A stretch of 64,000 nucleotides of DNA, from NCBI GenBank assembly GCA_014529385.2, contig CM043960.1, positions 22,437,719 through 22,501,718 on the forward strand. The letters run 5' to 3'. The notes under the pieces were generated by a model. The model did not search any database. It worked only from the letters and a program-made list of their open reading frames with translations, and was not told where the DNA came from. Shown in pieces: positions 49,601-61,352 of this stretch. The translations under genes and the position numbers were made by a program. The stretch comes from Adiantum capillus-veneris (Eukaryota; Streptophyta; Polypodiopsida; Polypodiales; Pteridaceae). The stretch's first letter is position 1; every line of letters starts with the position of its first letter.

Positions 49601-51367
49601 TCCCTGCAGGGTGCCGCTAGAACTGCCTCTGCTAGTGTCGCATTCGATCGGGTGTACTCTCGAGCCACGCCGCCAATTCAGGTGAAATGAAGTTGGCCTT
49701 GGCTCCTCCATCAAAGAAAATCAGGGCTTCTTGATCTTTCACTTTGCCCCAAGCTCGGCAAAGTTCTGTACTCTCATCAATCGTGCTTGGGTCACTACCC
49801 ATGCAGTTTGGAACCAGTCCTGCTTTCATCTTGCCTTTCCGTCCACGTTCCTCAGCTGCTTTTGAACTCACTGGCCTTTCTTCATCTTGTTCTTTCTGTG
49901 CCTTTTTAGGGCACTTCGCGGAAATGTGTCCTTGTTCCCTGCATCCAAAACACTTCCCCTCTTTAATGTAGTTGGCTCTCTCCCGAGGAGTGAACCGGGG
50001 CTGTGCATCCTTGTCTCCCTCTTTCTACTTTCATTTTTAGAAGTCTATTCTGTTTTCTGCGTCATGATCTCATCTGTGGGGTAAGTCAAACTGCCTGAGT
50101 GAATGGCAAAGCCCCGTTTCGCATGACTCATCAGTTCTTGAATGGAATCTGACTTTCGCTCTAAGCAATGATTTGGATCTCCGTAGGAAGTCGGAAGTCC
50201 CAAGGTAAACCGCTCAATCTGTTCTTTAAATGAGATCTTCTTAAATGAAGAAGCGGGTAGAAAAGAGCTCCAAAATCTCTCACAATATGCGTCCAAGGTA
50301 TCTTTCTTGGTCATCCGGAGATGGTTCCAAGCAATTCGTACATCTCGTTCGTACTCCCAAGTCAACCAAGAAGAAATAAAAAGCCTTTTAAATTTCAGCC
50401 ATTTAACTGGCGCTTTCTTGTTCAATAGAAGAGTGGACCACCATGTTCGAGCATTTCCCTTGAAGTAAGAGGTAGCCCTCCGAATCTTGGAGTGCTCTGA
50501 GTAATGTCCTCCAGAAAAAGCTATATCAAACTGCTGTATGAAGGCCAAAGCCCTTGAAGCATCTCGGAATCCATAAAAAGTGTCAAATTTAATTGACTGT
50601 CCACCTTCTTTAATTCTCGAACTTTCTTGCTTTTATCCTCCAGAAAGTCATGCTGGTTGGCTTTATAGAAATTCTTCTTCTTTGCATAAAATCTGTGATC
50701 ATCGGAGTCCGAACTATCTAAAGACAAGTCCTCTGTAGAACTATCAGAAATTCGGCGAAACTTAGGCTTCTTTGCCTTTGTCTTGCCCTTTCCAAAGCTT
50801 TGCTTTTTGCTTCGCTTTTTCCCTTTCCTGTCTTCTTCGCTCGAGTCAGAAGAGCTAGAAGAACTGTCAAAAGAAGAAGAGGAAGAAGAAGAACTAGATA
50901 CTCCTTCAAATTTGACATGCTTTTTCTGCTTTCTTGCCAAGGCAAAAGTAGATTGACGACCCAAATAACCCTTTCTTCTACTTTTTGTCATGCTTTTTGC
51001 GTTGGTTGGTTGCGTCAAAAAGCTGGGTAATCTGTATATCAACCACCTCTTTTAATTCTTGCTCTGTAAACATCCTTGGAGTAGGAGGTTTCTTGAGTGC
51101 CGGTTTGAGAGGTGGTTTTGTGGCCTTCCGCCACTGAGAGTGCACTTCGTCGAAGGATGTCTGCATCAAAAATTTTGCAAATTTGGGATCCTTCGCGAGA
51201 TTGATCATCATCTTTGTCGTATCGTCAACCAATTGTCGACGCTCCATCTCTTCAATCTCCGCCTGAGTAGGCCAAGGCGGGCCACACTCCTTGTGAGAAT
51301 CTTCTTCGTGATCTCTTCTCGCATCCCCAGATGCAGAGGAAGTCGACTGATCTCTGTTTGAATCCAT
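46616..51367 (-). pseudogene. Gypsy C gag-pol, decayed
   Basis: Likely start MDSNRDQ at 51367. Gag N-part to 50978; a Ser- and Lys-rich linker (51042-50640); gag core (50548-50045) with FKGNARTWWSTLL and FTLGLP. The zinc knuckle CFGCREQGHISAKC is intact at about 49960-49910. Protease remnant [17 protein letters not shown] near 49700 has D-G-G. RT (49218-48643) has [23 protein letters not shown] and FFDDIIVFS. RNase H (48470-47940) and integrase (47700-47080) are broken by several frame changes. The chromodomain ends at 46616 with FLVKFKNYPALDAKWM. C is older and more decayed than B and D. Confidence 0.88.
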
Positions 51368-51419
51368 AAGTGTCACGAGAAAAGGATCGGATTTCCTGGT
51401 AGAAGAGAAATCGGCCGCA

Positions 51420-51430
51420 CTTTGATACCA
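51420..51430 (-). other. Primer binding site of gypsy C
   Basis: On the minus strand TGGTATCAAAG, an initiator-Met type site with one change, one base from the LTR edge at 51432. Confidence 0.75.
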
Positions 51431-51431
51431 C

Positions 51432-51881
51432 TGTGACAAACTTGGACATTCCGAGTCAAAAGATATTGGCCCCAAAGACTGGCGCCCCTTTCGGTATTTC
51501 TTTTTGTATTAATCTGCAACTCAAAGTACAAGGAGTGGGAGGGGTCTCACTCTCAGACTCTGCGTCCAGATGCTCTGCAGAGTAGGAGCCCTGCCCATCT
51601 ATTTATTGATTACAAGGGATGCCAAAAGCTGCCCTTTTAAAAGCATTAAAATAAAGCAAGTTTCCCCCAAAAGCTTCTCAGCCATTGCGTAGGATGTTCA
51701 GCTGCTTTTTCCAGCGCAAAAGACGGAATTTTGTACAGCTACCGTACGCACTGCCTTGTCAGCCTGCTTTTTCCGCATTCTGCGCCGCAAATTTCTGGTC
51801 CATACGTTGCTACCACGTCAGCACTGTAGCGCGTTTTCCGAGTTTCTGCAGCCAGCCAGCACGCCAGGGTGTGTGTGTTTC
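51432..51881 (-). repeat. 5' LTR of gypsy C, larger part (rest at 59105-59144)
   Basis: On the plus strand the LTR starts TGTGACAAACTTGG, is cut by gypsy D at GTTTC, and resumes at 59105 to end GGTTTGTGACA at 59144. The motif GAAATACCGAAAGGGGCGCC lies at 51481-51500 on the minus strand. Confidence 0.82.
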
Positions 51882-52569
51882 TGTTGGTAATTGGACTATT
51901 TTCTTATTTTTAATGATTAATCTCTTTTTTAGGATATTTTATTGTGTGCACTAAGAACTGTTAAAAGATTGTAGCTACAGGAACTGCCATCAAGAACGGA
52001 CAACTCTGATGTGTCATTTGATGGGTGACGGTAAACATCGCGAAGGAGTTTCCGTAAGTTCGGTGGAAAGGGCCGGGTTACGAGTGCCCCTGATGCGTCA
52101 CATGATGGGTGACAGGTGCATCAGTAAGGGGGCATCCCATAGGCTAAGGAGGAAATCCGAACTGAGTAAGAAAATACGCGTAAGAACGCAAGCACAAGAA
52201 TAAAGATGGGCTCAATGAAGCTTTTTATGAAAAGCAGGAACAATCGCAGGAAGGCAGACGCTTTCCCGCGAGGAATCTATGTTTGCATTACATTCGTGCA
52301 TGTGGTTGCATCCAGGGACGCCTGGGAAGTGTTGTTAAATGCATTGGTAAAACTTATAAGGTTTTATTGAGTTTTTGGGCAGGTTCAGACCAATTTTAAA
52401 ATATGCCGGCCGCCCACTTGATAAGTGGGCAGCCACTTAGAAGATAAAGCAACAAAACCAGCCAGCGAATTCTCTCTCCCTAGTTCGGGTAGAACAGCGC
52501 AAAAAAAAAAAAAAAAAAAAACGGCCGCGATCTCTACGCGAGCAGTTATTCGTGCCGTGGCCAAGGAGC

Positions 52570-52577
52570 TATAAAAG
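52570..52577 (+). promoter_or_regulatory. LTR TATA box of gypsy D
   Basis: TATAAAAG about 30 bp before the start of the conserved transcribed-looking part of the LTR. The same box is in the 3' LTR near 58551. Confidence 0.6.
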
Positions 52578-52752
52578 CACCACATGCCCTCACTCACGGG
52601 AGGTACCAACATCAGCAAGAGAAGACTCTGTCGCAAGAGATCGCGAGACTACGAAGCACGGAAGTCGCTTTTCTCGCGCAAGAGCGACATGTATCTATTG
52701 TGGATTCGCCATACGAATTGTTGTCGTGTGTTTGTGTGGTTTGTTTTGCAGG

Positions 52753-52900
52753 AATCTCCCGTCTTACGGGAAGGCCCTTCACGGGAAGTACGGCTTCACG
52801 CCTAAGTCCCTTACGGGAAAGTACGGCTTCGCGCCTAAGTCCCTTACGGGAAGGAACGGCTTTGTGCCCAAGCCCTTTACGGGAAAGCACGACCTTCGGG
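52753..52900 (+). repeat. 33-bp tandem array in the D LTR
   Basis: About four units built on CCCTTACGGGAA followed by ACGGCTTCGCGCCTAAGT, differing at a few bases each. The same array is in the 3' LTR at about 58755-58895. Confidence 0.85.
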
Positions 52901-52962
52901 TCTAAGATTACAGAACGGAGGGGTTTCCTCGGGTTCTCGTGCTTGTATACGAATTCTCCCTG

Positions 52963-53014
52963 AATAAAAGAATAATCTTAACGGGGGGGGGGACCAGCCC
53001 ATCTTCTGGTCCCC
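52963..53014 (+). terminator. Polyadenylation signal and stem-loop of the D LTR
   Basis: AATAAA at 52963, then a stem GGGGACCAG / CTGGTCCCC with an 8-base loop. The 3' LTR repeats it at 58981-59006. This marks the probable 3' end of the element RNA. Confidence 0.6.
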
Positions 53015-53108
53015 AATACTGTGTCGATCTTCTCCCTTCTCTCACATTTGCAAAGTATTTTAATTTTCAGATTTTCAAGTGCTCGTGTACGCTCCCGTTT
53101 TGTGACAG

Positions 53109-53124
53109 TGGTATAAGAGCTCGG
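53109..53124 (+). other. Primer binding site of gypsy D
   Basis: TGGTATAAGAGCTCGG, one base after the LTR: initiator-Met type with one change. Confidence 0.85.
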
Positions 53125-53177
53125 ACTCCTCTCTTTCTCTGCAAAGAAGGACGATTCCGGGAAGAACGGGAAGAACC

Positions 53178-56100
53178 ATGTCGAGCCAAGGGAGAAGCGT
53201 TGAAGAGGAGCTTCAACAAGTGCAAGCTCAGCTTGCGGAGTTGCAACAAAGTTTACTGTTGCCAGACGTCCAAAAGCTTTTGGGAGGAATGAAGAAAACG
53301 AATGGTATTGATGCAGCCAAGCATCCAGACAACACTGTTGGCGTGAGACCACAGGAGGCAAGAGAAGAAGCACGTGCCGAGGTGCACAAAGGATCTTCAG
53401 ATCGGAATGAAAGGCCTACTTCAAGGAAAGGCCAGGAAAAAGCGCTCTCTCTGCTAGACGAGAGCAAGGACATCTCTATCTCATCTCCATCTTACTCTCT
53501 TGATTATACTTCTACTTCTCGATCATCTCGTTAGAAGAAGGAAGCAGCTACTACCGCCACTACCATACATCAACCTAAAGATAAGCCTCGATTCAAGAAG
53601 CAAGGTCGCAAGTCTCAACATCGCATGAGAGTCTTCAAATCAGGCGACAAGGACATCAAGTTCGAAACCTACAGCAGACGGAGAGACATCTCCAAAGCAC
53701 TGTCCTTCATCAGACAGTTTGAAGTCGCCTTTACCAATGGGCACTTCACAAAAAAATCCTAATTACGCCATGTGGGGATGCACCTCAAGGAAACGGCAAG
53801 TAATTGGTGGTTAGCCAAGATTCTGGAAGGTTCTCAGGCCAGAACTTGGGAGAGCTTCAAATCTGAATTTTATGAACAATTTCTTCCGCCTGACTTCGAG
53901 CAGGACATACGGAAGGAATGGGACTGGCTTGCCCAGAAGGAACATGAAAGAGTAACAACCTATGTGGACAAGTATTGGTCGGTTCTTCTAAAGGTCACTC
54001 CCTTCATGAAGATTGCAGACGAGGAAAAGAAACGAAAGTTCGAAGCGGGTCTCCAACCGCAGCTTTGAAAGAGTATGAAGGTGTATCCGCATGATACTCT
54101 TCAGAGGATGATGGAGTCAGCAATCATTGCTGAGGATTTGCACTCAACTGGGACGCCCAGAAAGATGGAGCATAGCACTTACCGTGCAAGACAAAGAGGG
54201 GTCTACGATGACCAAGGGGGCCAAGGAAGAAAACGTCCTCCATCGAGGGACGATGATCATTCTAAGAAGCCAGAGGGCACTGGCAAGCGAACTAAGTATC
54301 TTTCTCCTACTCAACTTCAAACTTTCAGAGAGGAAGGAAGATGCTTCTACTGTGGCGAGAAAAGACATATGAAACCGGACTGCCCGCTAAAGCAGCAACG
54401 GCAAGAGCAAGCCTCTACGAGGCAAGAGAAAGCAAGGAAGGAACCCGCACCACCAAGCTCGAACTCCATTCCAGATGTTCAAGGAAACACAGAAATGGAG
54501 AAAGGGAAGCGTCAACTTCTGAAGGGCTGGGGGTCTTTGAACAACCAGCGAGTACTGATTCTTTATGATCCAGGATCCACGGATAACTTCATCTCCCTGG
54601 ATACTACAGAACGTTTGTGCCTTACACCAGCTCAGCTTGGCACACCGGTTACATCCGGATCGGCATTCGAGGGGTTGACAACCAATGCAACTCCCGTGCA
54701 AGGATAGCTCAATCTTCGGATTGGCGAGTACAAGGACCGCGAATCATTTTTGATGGCACCCATTGAGGGATGTGATATCATCTTGGGTATGCCATGGCAC
54801 TTTCACATGACACCTATTCCCGATTATGTGGAAAAGACCCTCACTTTTGATCATGGGGGTAAGAAAATAAAGATTCAAGCTGATGCAGAAGATTGGCAGT
54901 TCCCAATTGTAAGCCATATCTCCATTAAGAAAGAAATGAAGAAGTGTGTTTCTGCTTACTTGATTTTTGCAAAGGATAAAACTAGTAGGGACTCTCTCTC
55001 TAGTTTGGAAATTAAGCGTCTTCAATTTATTGAAAAGTACAAGGATTGTTTCACGGAAACACTTCCTAATGAACTCCCTCCGGTACGCCCGGAAGATCAC
55101 CGCATAGATCTCATACCGGATAGCTCGCCTCCCAATCAACCCCCTTATCGGGTGAGTCTTGCTCAGCAAGAGGAAATTTTGAAGCAAGTCAACGAGCTTC
55201 TAGAGAAAGGGTTAGTACGACCAAGTGCTTCACCCTATTGCTCTCCAGTTCTACTGGTGCAGAAGAAAGATGGCACGTTTCGAATGTGCATAGACTATCG
55301 GTCTTTAAACAAGATCACAATCAAGAATCGCTTTCCGATCCCTCGGATTGATGATATACTTGATAAGTTGCAGGGTGCAAGTGTCTGTAGTCGCATAGAC
55401 TTAAAGAGTGGGTATCATCAGATACGGATCGCCCCTGAGGATGTCCACAAGACTGCTTTCCGCACAACCTTTGGACTATATGAATTTTTGGTAATGCCTT
55501 TCGGCTTGACAAATGCTCCTGCGACGTTCAATCGCATGAAGGACCGCATTTTCAGCCAGTATCGAGCTTTTACGGGAGTATTCTTTGATGACATACTCAT
55601 CTTCTCTAAGTCAGAAGAGGAACATCGGAAGCACTTGGACTTAGTGTTTCAAGAATTGCGAAAGCATGAGTTGCATGTGAATGCAAAGAAGAGCGAATTC
55701 TTTCTCTCAGAGATACACTATCTCGGCCATATAGTCTCTCACAATCAAGTGAGTATGGATCCTGCCAAGATCCGAGTGGTAGAAGATTGGCCTATTCCCA
55801 CTACGGTACATGATGTACGTAGTTTCCTGGGATTATGTTCGTATTATCGAAGGTTTGTTCGAGGATTTGCTCATGTAGCAGGACCACTTTATGACTTGAC
55901 AAAGAAGAAGATTCCTTTCAAATGGGGATCGAGACAACAAGGAGCTTTTGATCGGCTCAAGTACTTGCTAAGCCATGGACCTATTTTGATAGTGCCTGAC
56001 TTAAGAAAACCATTTGAGGTTCACTGCGATGCTTCAGGCGATTGCATCGGAGCAGTGTTAAACCAAGAAGGCCATGCAGTGGCCTACGAAAGCAGACGGC

Positions 56101-57896
56101 TTAAGGATGCAGAGTTGCATGCATCAATCTACGAAAAGGAACTCACGGTTGTGATTCACGCCTTATCCAACTGGAAGCACTATCTTCTAGGAGCGGATTT
56201 TGTGATCAAGACTGATCACCAGAGTTTGCGGTATTTTCTTACGCAAAGGAAACTATCTGAGAAGCAGATGAGATGGGCAAACTTTTTGTCTATGTTTCAC
56301 TTCCAGATCCTTCACACGGTTGGGAGTAAGAATGTGGTCGCGGACGCATTGTCTAGGCGGCCAAGGGTGAACGCTATCACTTCGGTGTATCATCAAGAAT
56401 TAGAAGCACTACCGGATTTGTATCCGAATGATCCAGACTTCTCCACCGTTTGGGGAAAGCTACATCGTGGAGAGAATGAGTTTCCCTATTCCATTCGGGA
56501 CGGTTATCTCTACCACCATCAGGCCATATGTGTGGCGGAACCATTAAGAAAGAAGATCATGGATGAAGCACACGCTTCGCCTTATGCGGGTCATTGGGGT
56601 ATTCTCCCTACGACCTTAGCAATGGAAAGATATTTCTTTTGGCCTAGCCTTAAAGCAGACATTGATAAGTATGTCAGGGAATGTTTGGTTTGCCAAAAAG
56701 TGAAGTATGATCGGCATAAGACGCCTGGGTTGCTACAACCTTTGCCTGTGCCTAATGAACCTTGGGAAAGTATTGCCATGGACTTCATCATGGACCTCCC
56801 TAGAACTCAGACTGGAAATGACGCGATCTGGACCATTGTGGACAGGTTTAGCAAGCAAGCACACTTTATACCAGTCAAGAAAACGATAAAAGCAGATCAT
56901 ATGGCTAGGGTCTTTCTGGCACAGATCTTTAAGCATCATGGAATGCCTAAGTCTATTGTGAGTGATCGAGATCCTCGCATGACAGGAAATTTTTGGCGTG
57001 CCTTGATGGATAATCTTGGTACGAAGCTGAATTTTTCATCTACCTACCATCCTCAAACGGACGGGCAAAGTGAGATAGCCAATTCCACAGTATTGGATAT
57101 GTTAGAAGCTTATGTGTCAGACCGGCAATCTGACGGGGAGAAATATTTGCCTCTTGTCGAGTATGCGTATAACAATACCATACACTCATCGACAGGGAAA
57201 GCACCTTTTGAGATTCTATATGGTAAGCCTTTGCTTCCACCCATCCTTTTAACTAAGGATAAGATCTTTGCAGCAGATGAATTTGTCCGGGACTTGGACA
57301 CAGTCTACGGGCAAGTTAGGAGAGCTATTCTACGCTCTCAGGAAAAGCATAAGAAAGCTGCAGACAAGCACAGAAGGAATCTAGACTTAACAGTCGGACA
57401 GTTAGTCTTACTCAAGTTTGAGAAGGCAAGATTTAAGAAACAAGCGTCTCATAAGGGGAAGGTGGTAAAACTTTCTACCCGTTATTATGGGCCGTTTAAG
57501 ATCACTGAGCGAGTAAATGATGTCACGTTCCGATTAGCGCTACCGCCTAATTGGAAGATCCATAATGCTTTCCATGTCAGTTTATTCCGGCCGTATGTGG
57601 GACCGCCTCCAAGCCAGCCTAGTGCTGAGGAACCTCCTGAGGTTGAGGAAACGGAAGAAATACTCCAACCGGAGCAGATAGTAAGTCATCAGGAGCAGTC
57701 TCTTAAATCCGGAAAGATAACACGGAAGTATTTGGTTAAGTTAAAGAACTATTCGAATCTAGATGCTCAGTGGGACGCAGGAGGAATTAGCAGCTTATCC
57801 CGAGATACTGGAGGTATATGTCCAAGCACTACAGTTGAGGTCAACTGTTTAGAAGCCAGAGGGATGTTGCTAATTGGACTATTTTCTTATTTTTAA
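53178..57896 (+). pseudogene. Gypsy D gag-pol, one frame with four stops and a late frameshift
   Basis: From ATG 53178 the same frame runs about 1570 codons, broken only by TAG at 53532, TAA at 53760, TGA at 54066 and TAG at 54705. Order: gag N-part with a Gln-rich helix; gag core (ETASNWWLAKILEG); zinc knuckle CFYCGEKRHMKPDC (about 54340); protease LILYDPGSTDNFISLD (about 54560) with D-P-G; RT (about 55120-55620) with [23 protein letters not shown] and FFDDILIFS; RNase H (about 56010-56370) with CDASGDCIGAVLN; integrase (about 56570-57400) with CLVCQK, AMDFIMDLPRTQTGNDA and HPQTDGQSEIANS; chromodomain RKYLVKLKNYSNLDAQW. A one-base gain near 57774 replaces the natural tail (which would stop at 57848) with a short tail running into the 3' LTR. 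Confidence 0.92.
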
Positions 57897-59099
57897 TGAT
57901 TAATCTCTTTTTTAGGATATTTTATTGTGTGCACTAAGAACTGTTAAAAGATTGTAGCTACAGGAACTGCCATCAAGAACGGACAACTCTGATGTGTCAT
58001 TTGATGGGTGACGGTAAACATCGCGAAGGAATTTCCGTAAGTTCGGTGGAAAGGGCCGGGTTACGAATGCCCCTGATACGTCACATGATGGGTGACGGGT
58101 GCATCAGTAAGGGGGCATCCCGTAGGCTAAGGAGGAAATCCGAACTGAGTATGAAAATACACGTAAGAACGCAAGCACAAGAATAAAGATGGGTTCAATG
58201 AATCTTTTTACAAAAAGCAGGAACAATCACGGGAAGGCAGACGCTTTCCCGCGAGGAATCTATGTTTGCATTGCATTCGTGCATGTGGTTGCATCCATGG
58301 ACGCCTGGGAAGTGTTGTTAAATGCATTGGTTTTAACTTATAAGGTTTTATTGAGTTTTTGGGCAGGTTCAGACCAATTTTAAAATATATCGGCCGCCCA
58401 CTTAATAAGTGGGTAGCCACTTAGAAGATAAAGCAACAAAACCAGCCAGCGAATTCTCTCTCCCTATTTCGGGTAGAACAGCGCAAAAAAAAAAAAAAAA
58501 AAACGGCCGCGATCTCTACGCGAGCAGTTATTCGTGCCGTGGCCAAGGAGCTATAAAAGCACCACATGCCCTCACTCACGGGAGGTACCAACATCAGCAA
58601 GAGAAGACTCTGCCGCAAGAGATCGCGAGACTACGAAGCACGGAAGTCGCTTTTCAAGTCGCTTTTCCCGCGCAAGAGCGACATGTATCTATTGTGGATT
58701 CGCCATACGAATTGTTGTCGCGTGTTTGTGTGGTTTGTTTTGCAGCAATCTCCCGTCTTACGGGAAGGCCCTTCACGGGAAGTACGACTTCACGCCTAAG
58801 TCCCTTACGGGAAAGTACGGCTTCGCGCCTAAGTCCCTTACGGGAAGGAACAGCCTTGTGCCCAAGCCCTTTACGAGAAAGCACGACCTTCGGGTCTAAG
58901 ATTACAAAACGGAGGGGTTTCCTCGGGTTCTCGTGCTTGTATACGAATTCTCCCTGAATAAAAGAATAATCTTAACGGCGGGGGACCAGCCCATCTTCTG
59001 GTCCCCAATACTGTGTCGATCTTCTCCCTTCTCTCACATTTGCAAAGTATTTTAATTTTCAGATTTTCAAGTGCTCGTGTACGCTTCCGTTTTGTGACA
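57865..59099 (+). repeat. 3' LTR of gypsy D
   Basis: 1235 bp; matches the 5' LTR except for scattered changes, a 9-bp local duplication (AAGTCGCTTTTC region near 58650) and a shorter G run. A purine-rich AGAGGGA precedes it. Confidence 0.95.
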
Positions 59100-59104
59100 G
59101 TTTC

Positions 59105-59144
59105 TGCTGCCCAAATGGCCACACCACGTCACCGGTTTGTGACA
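59105..59144 (-). repeat. 5' LTR of gypsy C, outer 40 bp
   Basis: Continues 51432-51881 once D and one copy of GTTTC are removed, ending GGTTTGTGACA. On the minus strand the LTR therefore starts TGTCACAAACC. Confidence 0.7.
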
Positions 59145-59149
59145 ACAAT

Positions 59150-59550
59150 ACGGAGCGAACATGTAATGTCCATGTGAACAGTTTTTAGTATTGCAATTTG
59201 ACATTCAAGCGCTGTATAACCCGATCCACTTGCTTAGTATTGGTAACCTTCCAGCCAATAGGATACCCCAAGTATCTGACAATCACATGCGGTTCAAGAA
59301 TATCTCTTGGCCACAAAAGATGATATCAGTCACGTGCATTCAGAGGCAAGAGTTTCCATTTTCTGAAATTGACCTTAAGGCCTGCCTTGAGCCCAAATGT
59401 ATCCAGTGTCTGCATAATCTCTCGCATGTCATCCTGGTTATTACGAGACATGAAACCCGAGTTATCGACAAGCTTGCCCAATGAAGTCATCTCCAGAGGG
59501 TAATTGCAACCCATGAAGATAACCAAGCGCGTGCACACACACGCGCACAC
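59150..59550 (-). pseudogene. LINE reverse-transcriptase fragment (LINE-5)
   Basis: On the minus strand it reads QTLDTFGLKAGLKVNFRKWK, then LLPLN, LLWPRDI and RYLGYPIGWKV. This is the stretch after the catalytic site in plant L1-type RT (the usual wording is FGL.AGLKVN..KS). It is of a different type from LINE-2, -3 and -4. No start, tail or intact frame. Confidence 0.75.
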
Positions 59551-59711
59551 ATTTGAGCACAGATTGTTTCCTTTGTTTCAATTCAAGGCTAATCGATGGC
59601 AGAAATATGGGCTTATATATGCTTTTCAAAGTTTCCAGATCGACCAAGCTTTACATCATCACACAAACATTCCCAAAACACCAAATCTAAGACATTGGAA
59701 ACATTGAACTT

Positions 59712-59731
59712 CATGGATGGATGGATGGATT

Positions 59732-59809
<78 letters not shown>
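59712..59809. repeat. Compound microsatellite (ATGG)n (TG)n (GA)n
   Basis: About four ATGG units, then about 22 TG and 15 GA units. Open frames across it are artefacts. Confidence 0.95.
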
Positions 59810-59813
<4 letters not shown>

Positions 59814-59819
59814 ACTTTC

Positions 59820-60190
59820 TTTGTTTACTTTTTTCTGTTTTGCTTGTTTTGTTTTCTTTGAGTTTGCAATTCTTGCTCTGCTATATGTGTCTTTGTGTCA
59901 ATATGCATATGTGAGTTTGGTGTGTTTGTAGAGTTCGTTTTGCATGCTTTGTTTTTTTGATACTCTATCAACCAACTTTGGGTGAGTAAGTGCGTGTGGA
60001 TGTGTGTGTTTGGGTGGGTGCGCAGGTGTAAGTGAAGTTTGTTTTTAGAGAGTGATTTTTTCATTTGATTTCTTTGGTTTCTTATTTCAGTTATCTTCCT
60101 CTATGTTCTTGCCATCTTTGATTCCTTATGTTCTTTGTATTGAGTCTCTTTGCGTTCACGTTTTTTGGCTTGCCGCTCTGCTCTCGACTT
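59820..60190. other. T/G-rich stretch ahead of E2, origin unknown
   Basis: Takes the place where the E 5' LTR and leader should be. It ends CTTCAG just before the E2 start codon; E0 and E1 also have CTTCAG there. No gene or known repeat was recognised. Confidence 0.5.
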
Positions 60191-60196
60191 CAGTGC

Positions 60197-61352
60197 ATGG
60201 TCATCACCCGAAGCGGAATGGATACTTCGCATAATGGTGGTGAGCATGGGAGTGGCGAAGAAGAGTTTTCCTCACCAGGAGTTTTTTCCGACCCTCCCCC
60301 TTCCCCATCTACGCCAAGGATTGCACTAACTCCTATGGAGGCTTTCGACATGATGATGATGGACATGAAGTTAGAATGTGAAGCAAGACAAGCAGAAAGA
60401 AAGGCTGACTTTGAGCGTGAGCGTGAGCAAGCGCGCTTGGCGGCCGAACAGAGAGCCCAACAGATGCAAGAGTTGTTCCGACTCTTTTCTAGTGTGCAGG
60501 CACATATTGCAAAGGATCAGGAAAAGGAGACTCTCTCAGTCTCTTCTTTTCCAAGACACACACGAATTACATGATTTGCATAATGATTTGAATGATAAGG
60601 ACAAGCATGATGATCAAGATGTGATTTCTCACAAGCATGATGATTTGCAGGAAAATGATGTGATTGTTCACGAGGATGATGGGTTAGTTGATACTTTCTC
60701 TAGTGAAGCTAACCTCATTGCAGATTCGATCAATCACGAAGAACTGATCTTGGCTCTCAAGTCGGGGTCCACAGAACCCCCACAGGAAGATTCGATCAAA
60801 CACGAAGAACGGATCTTGGCTCTCGAGCCTAGGTCCAAAGAACCCCCACAGGAAGTATTATGTGTTCGAATGATTAGTCAGCACGCATTGTTCGAGTGTT
60901 TCATTCGTGATCCTTTCCTGTATTTTAGTCAGCGTCTTTATGTGATCCCTTTTCATAGGCATGCCATATTGTACGTTGAGCACAATTCACTCATGAATGA
61001 GCACAGATGTATGCGGATTTCTCATGAAAAGTTGAAAAGTATGCATTCAAGGAAGTCACATTCCATGTCTCTTCCTTGGCACGACACAATCGTAGAAAGA
61101 GCACAAGAAAGATTGAGCATCAAGCATCGGCATTTCCATTGTGTTTTGCCACAGTTGATTGATTTAGATCAGAAAGTCAAGATTCGACCCCATTGTTTGC
61201 GTGTGTTTGATGAACGGTTTGGCACTCCGTTTATTTGTTCATCTACATTGCATACACAGTCTTTCAAGAAGACGAGATTTTTTCCTTTACATGGACTGGG
61301 TATGTTCATGTTTTTGTGTTGGAGGCGGTTTCAGGAATTTTCATCCTTGTAG
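60197..61352 (+). pseudogene. E2 main ORF (third copy of the E protein)
   Basis: ATG at 60197 gives MVITRSGMDTSHNGGEHGSG. The charged helix (KADFEREREQARLAAEQ) follows, with a frame change near 60550 just before the H-D repeat (DKDKHDDQDVISHKHDD). Two units like SINHEELILAL and SIKHEERILAL come next, then the full C-terminal domain without the stop seen in E1: ALFECFIRDPFLYFSQ, RISHEKLK, HSMSLPWHDT, RHFHCVLPQLIDLDQ, ending at 61352. The frame is open for some 60 nt upstream of the ATG, into DNA not of E origin. The function is unknown. Confidence 0.68.

Larger units (their letters stand above)
51882..53107 (+). repeat. 5' LTR of gypsy D
   Basis: 1226 bp. TATAAAAG at 52570-52577 is a likely TATA box after a poly-A run (52502-52521). 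An array of about 33-bp units lies at 52753-52900. AATAAA at 52963 is followed by a perfect 9-bp stem (52989-52997 with 53006-53014) and the LTR end. Confidence 0.95.
51882..59099 (+). mobile_element. Gypsy element D (chromodomain Ty3/gypsy), full length
   Basis: LTRs at 51882-53107 and 57865-59099 start TGTTG and end TTTGTGACA; perfect duplication GTTTC at 51877-51881 and 59100-59104. It lies inside the 5' LTR of gypsy C. Coding decay is light, and D is the best candidate in the window for a recent insertion. Confidence 0.96.
46569..59144 (-). mobile_element. Gypsy element C, broken by B and D, 3' LTR missing
   Basis: Internal DNA runs from the 5' LTR edge at 51432 down to 46569. The 5' LTR is 51432-51881 plus 59105-59144 (about 490 bp), split by gypsy D. 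B inserted just past the stop. No 3' LTR is found beyond B, so the 3' end was lost before B arrived. Confidence 0.85.

Noticed and set aside
59596..59931. 111-codon open frame ahead of E2
   Set aside because: Most of it is microsatellite translation (Cys-Val and Arg-Glu runs).
60128..60196. Signal-peptide-like extension of the E2 protein
   Set aside because: The upstream codons lie in DNA that is not part of the E family; E0 and E1 have other sequence there, so the start at 60197 is preferred.
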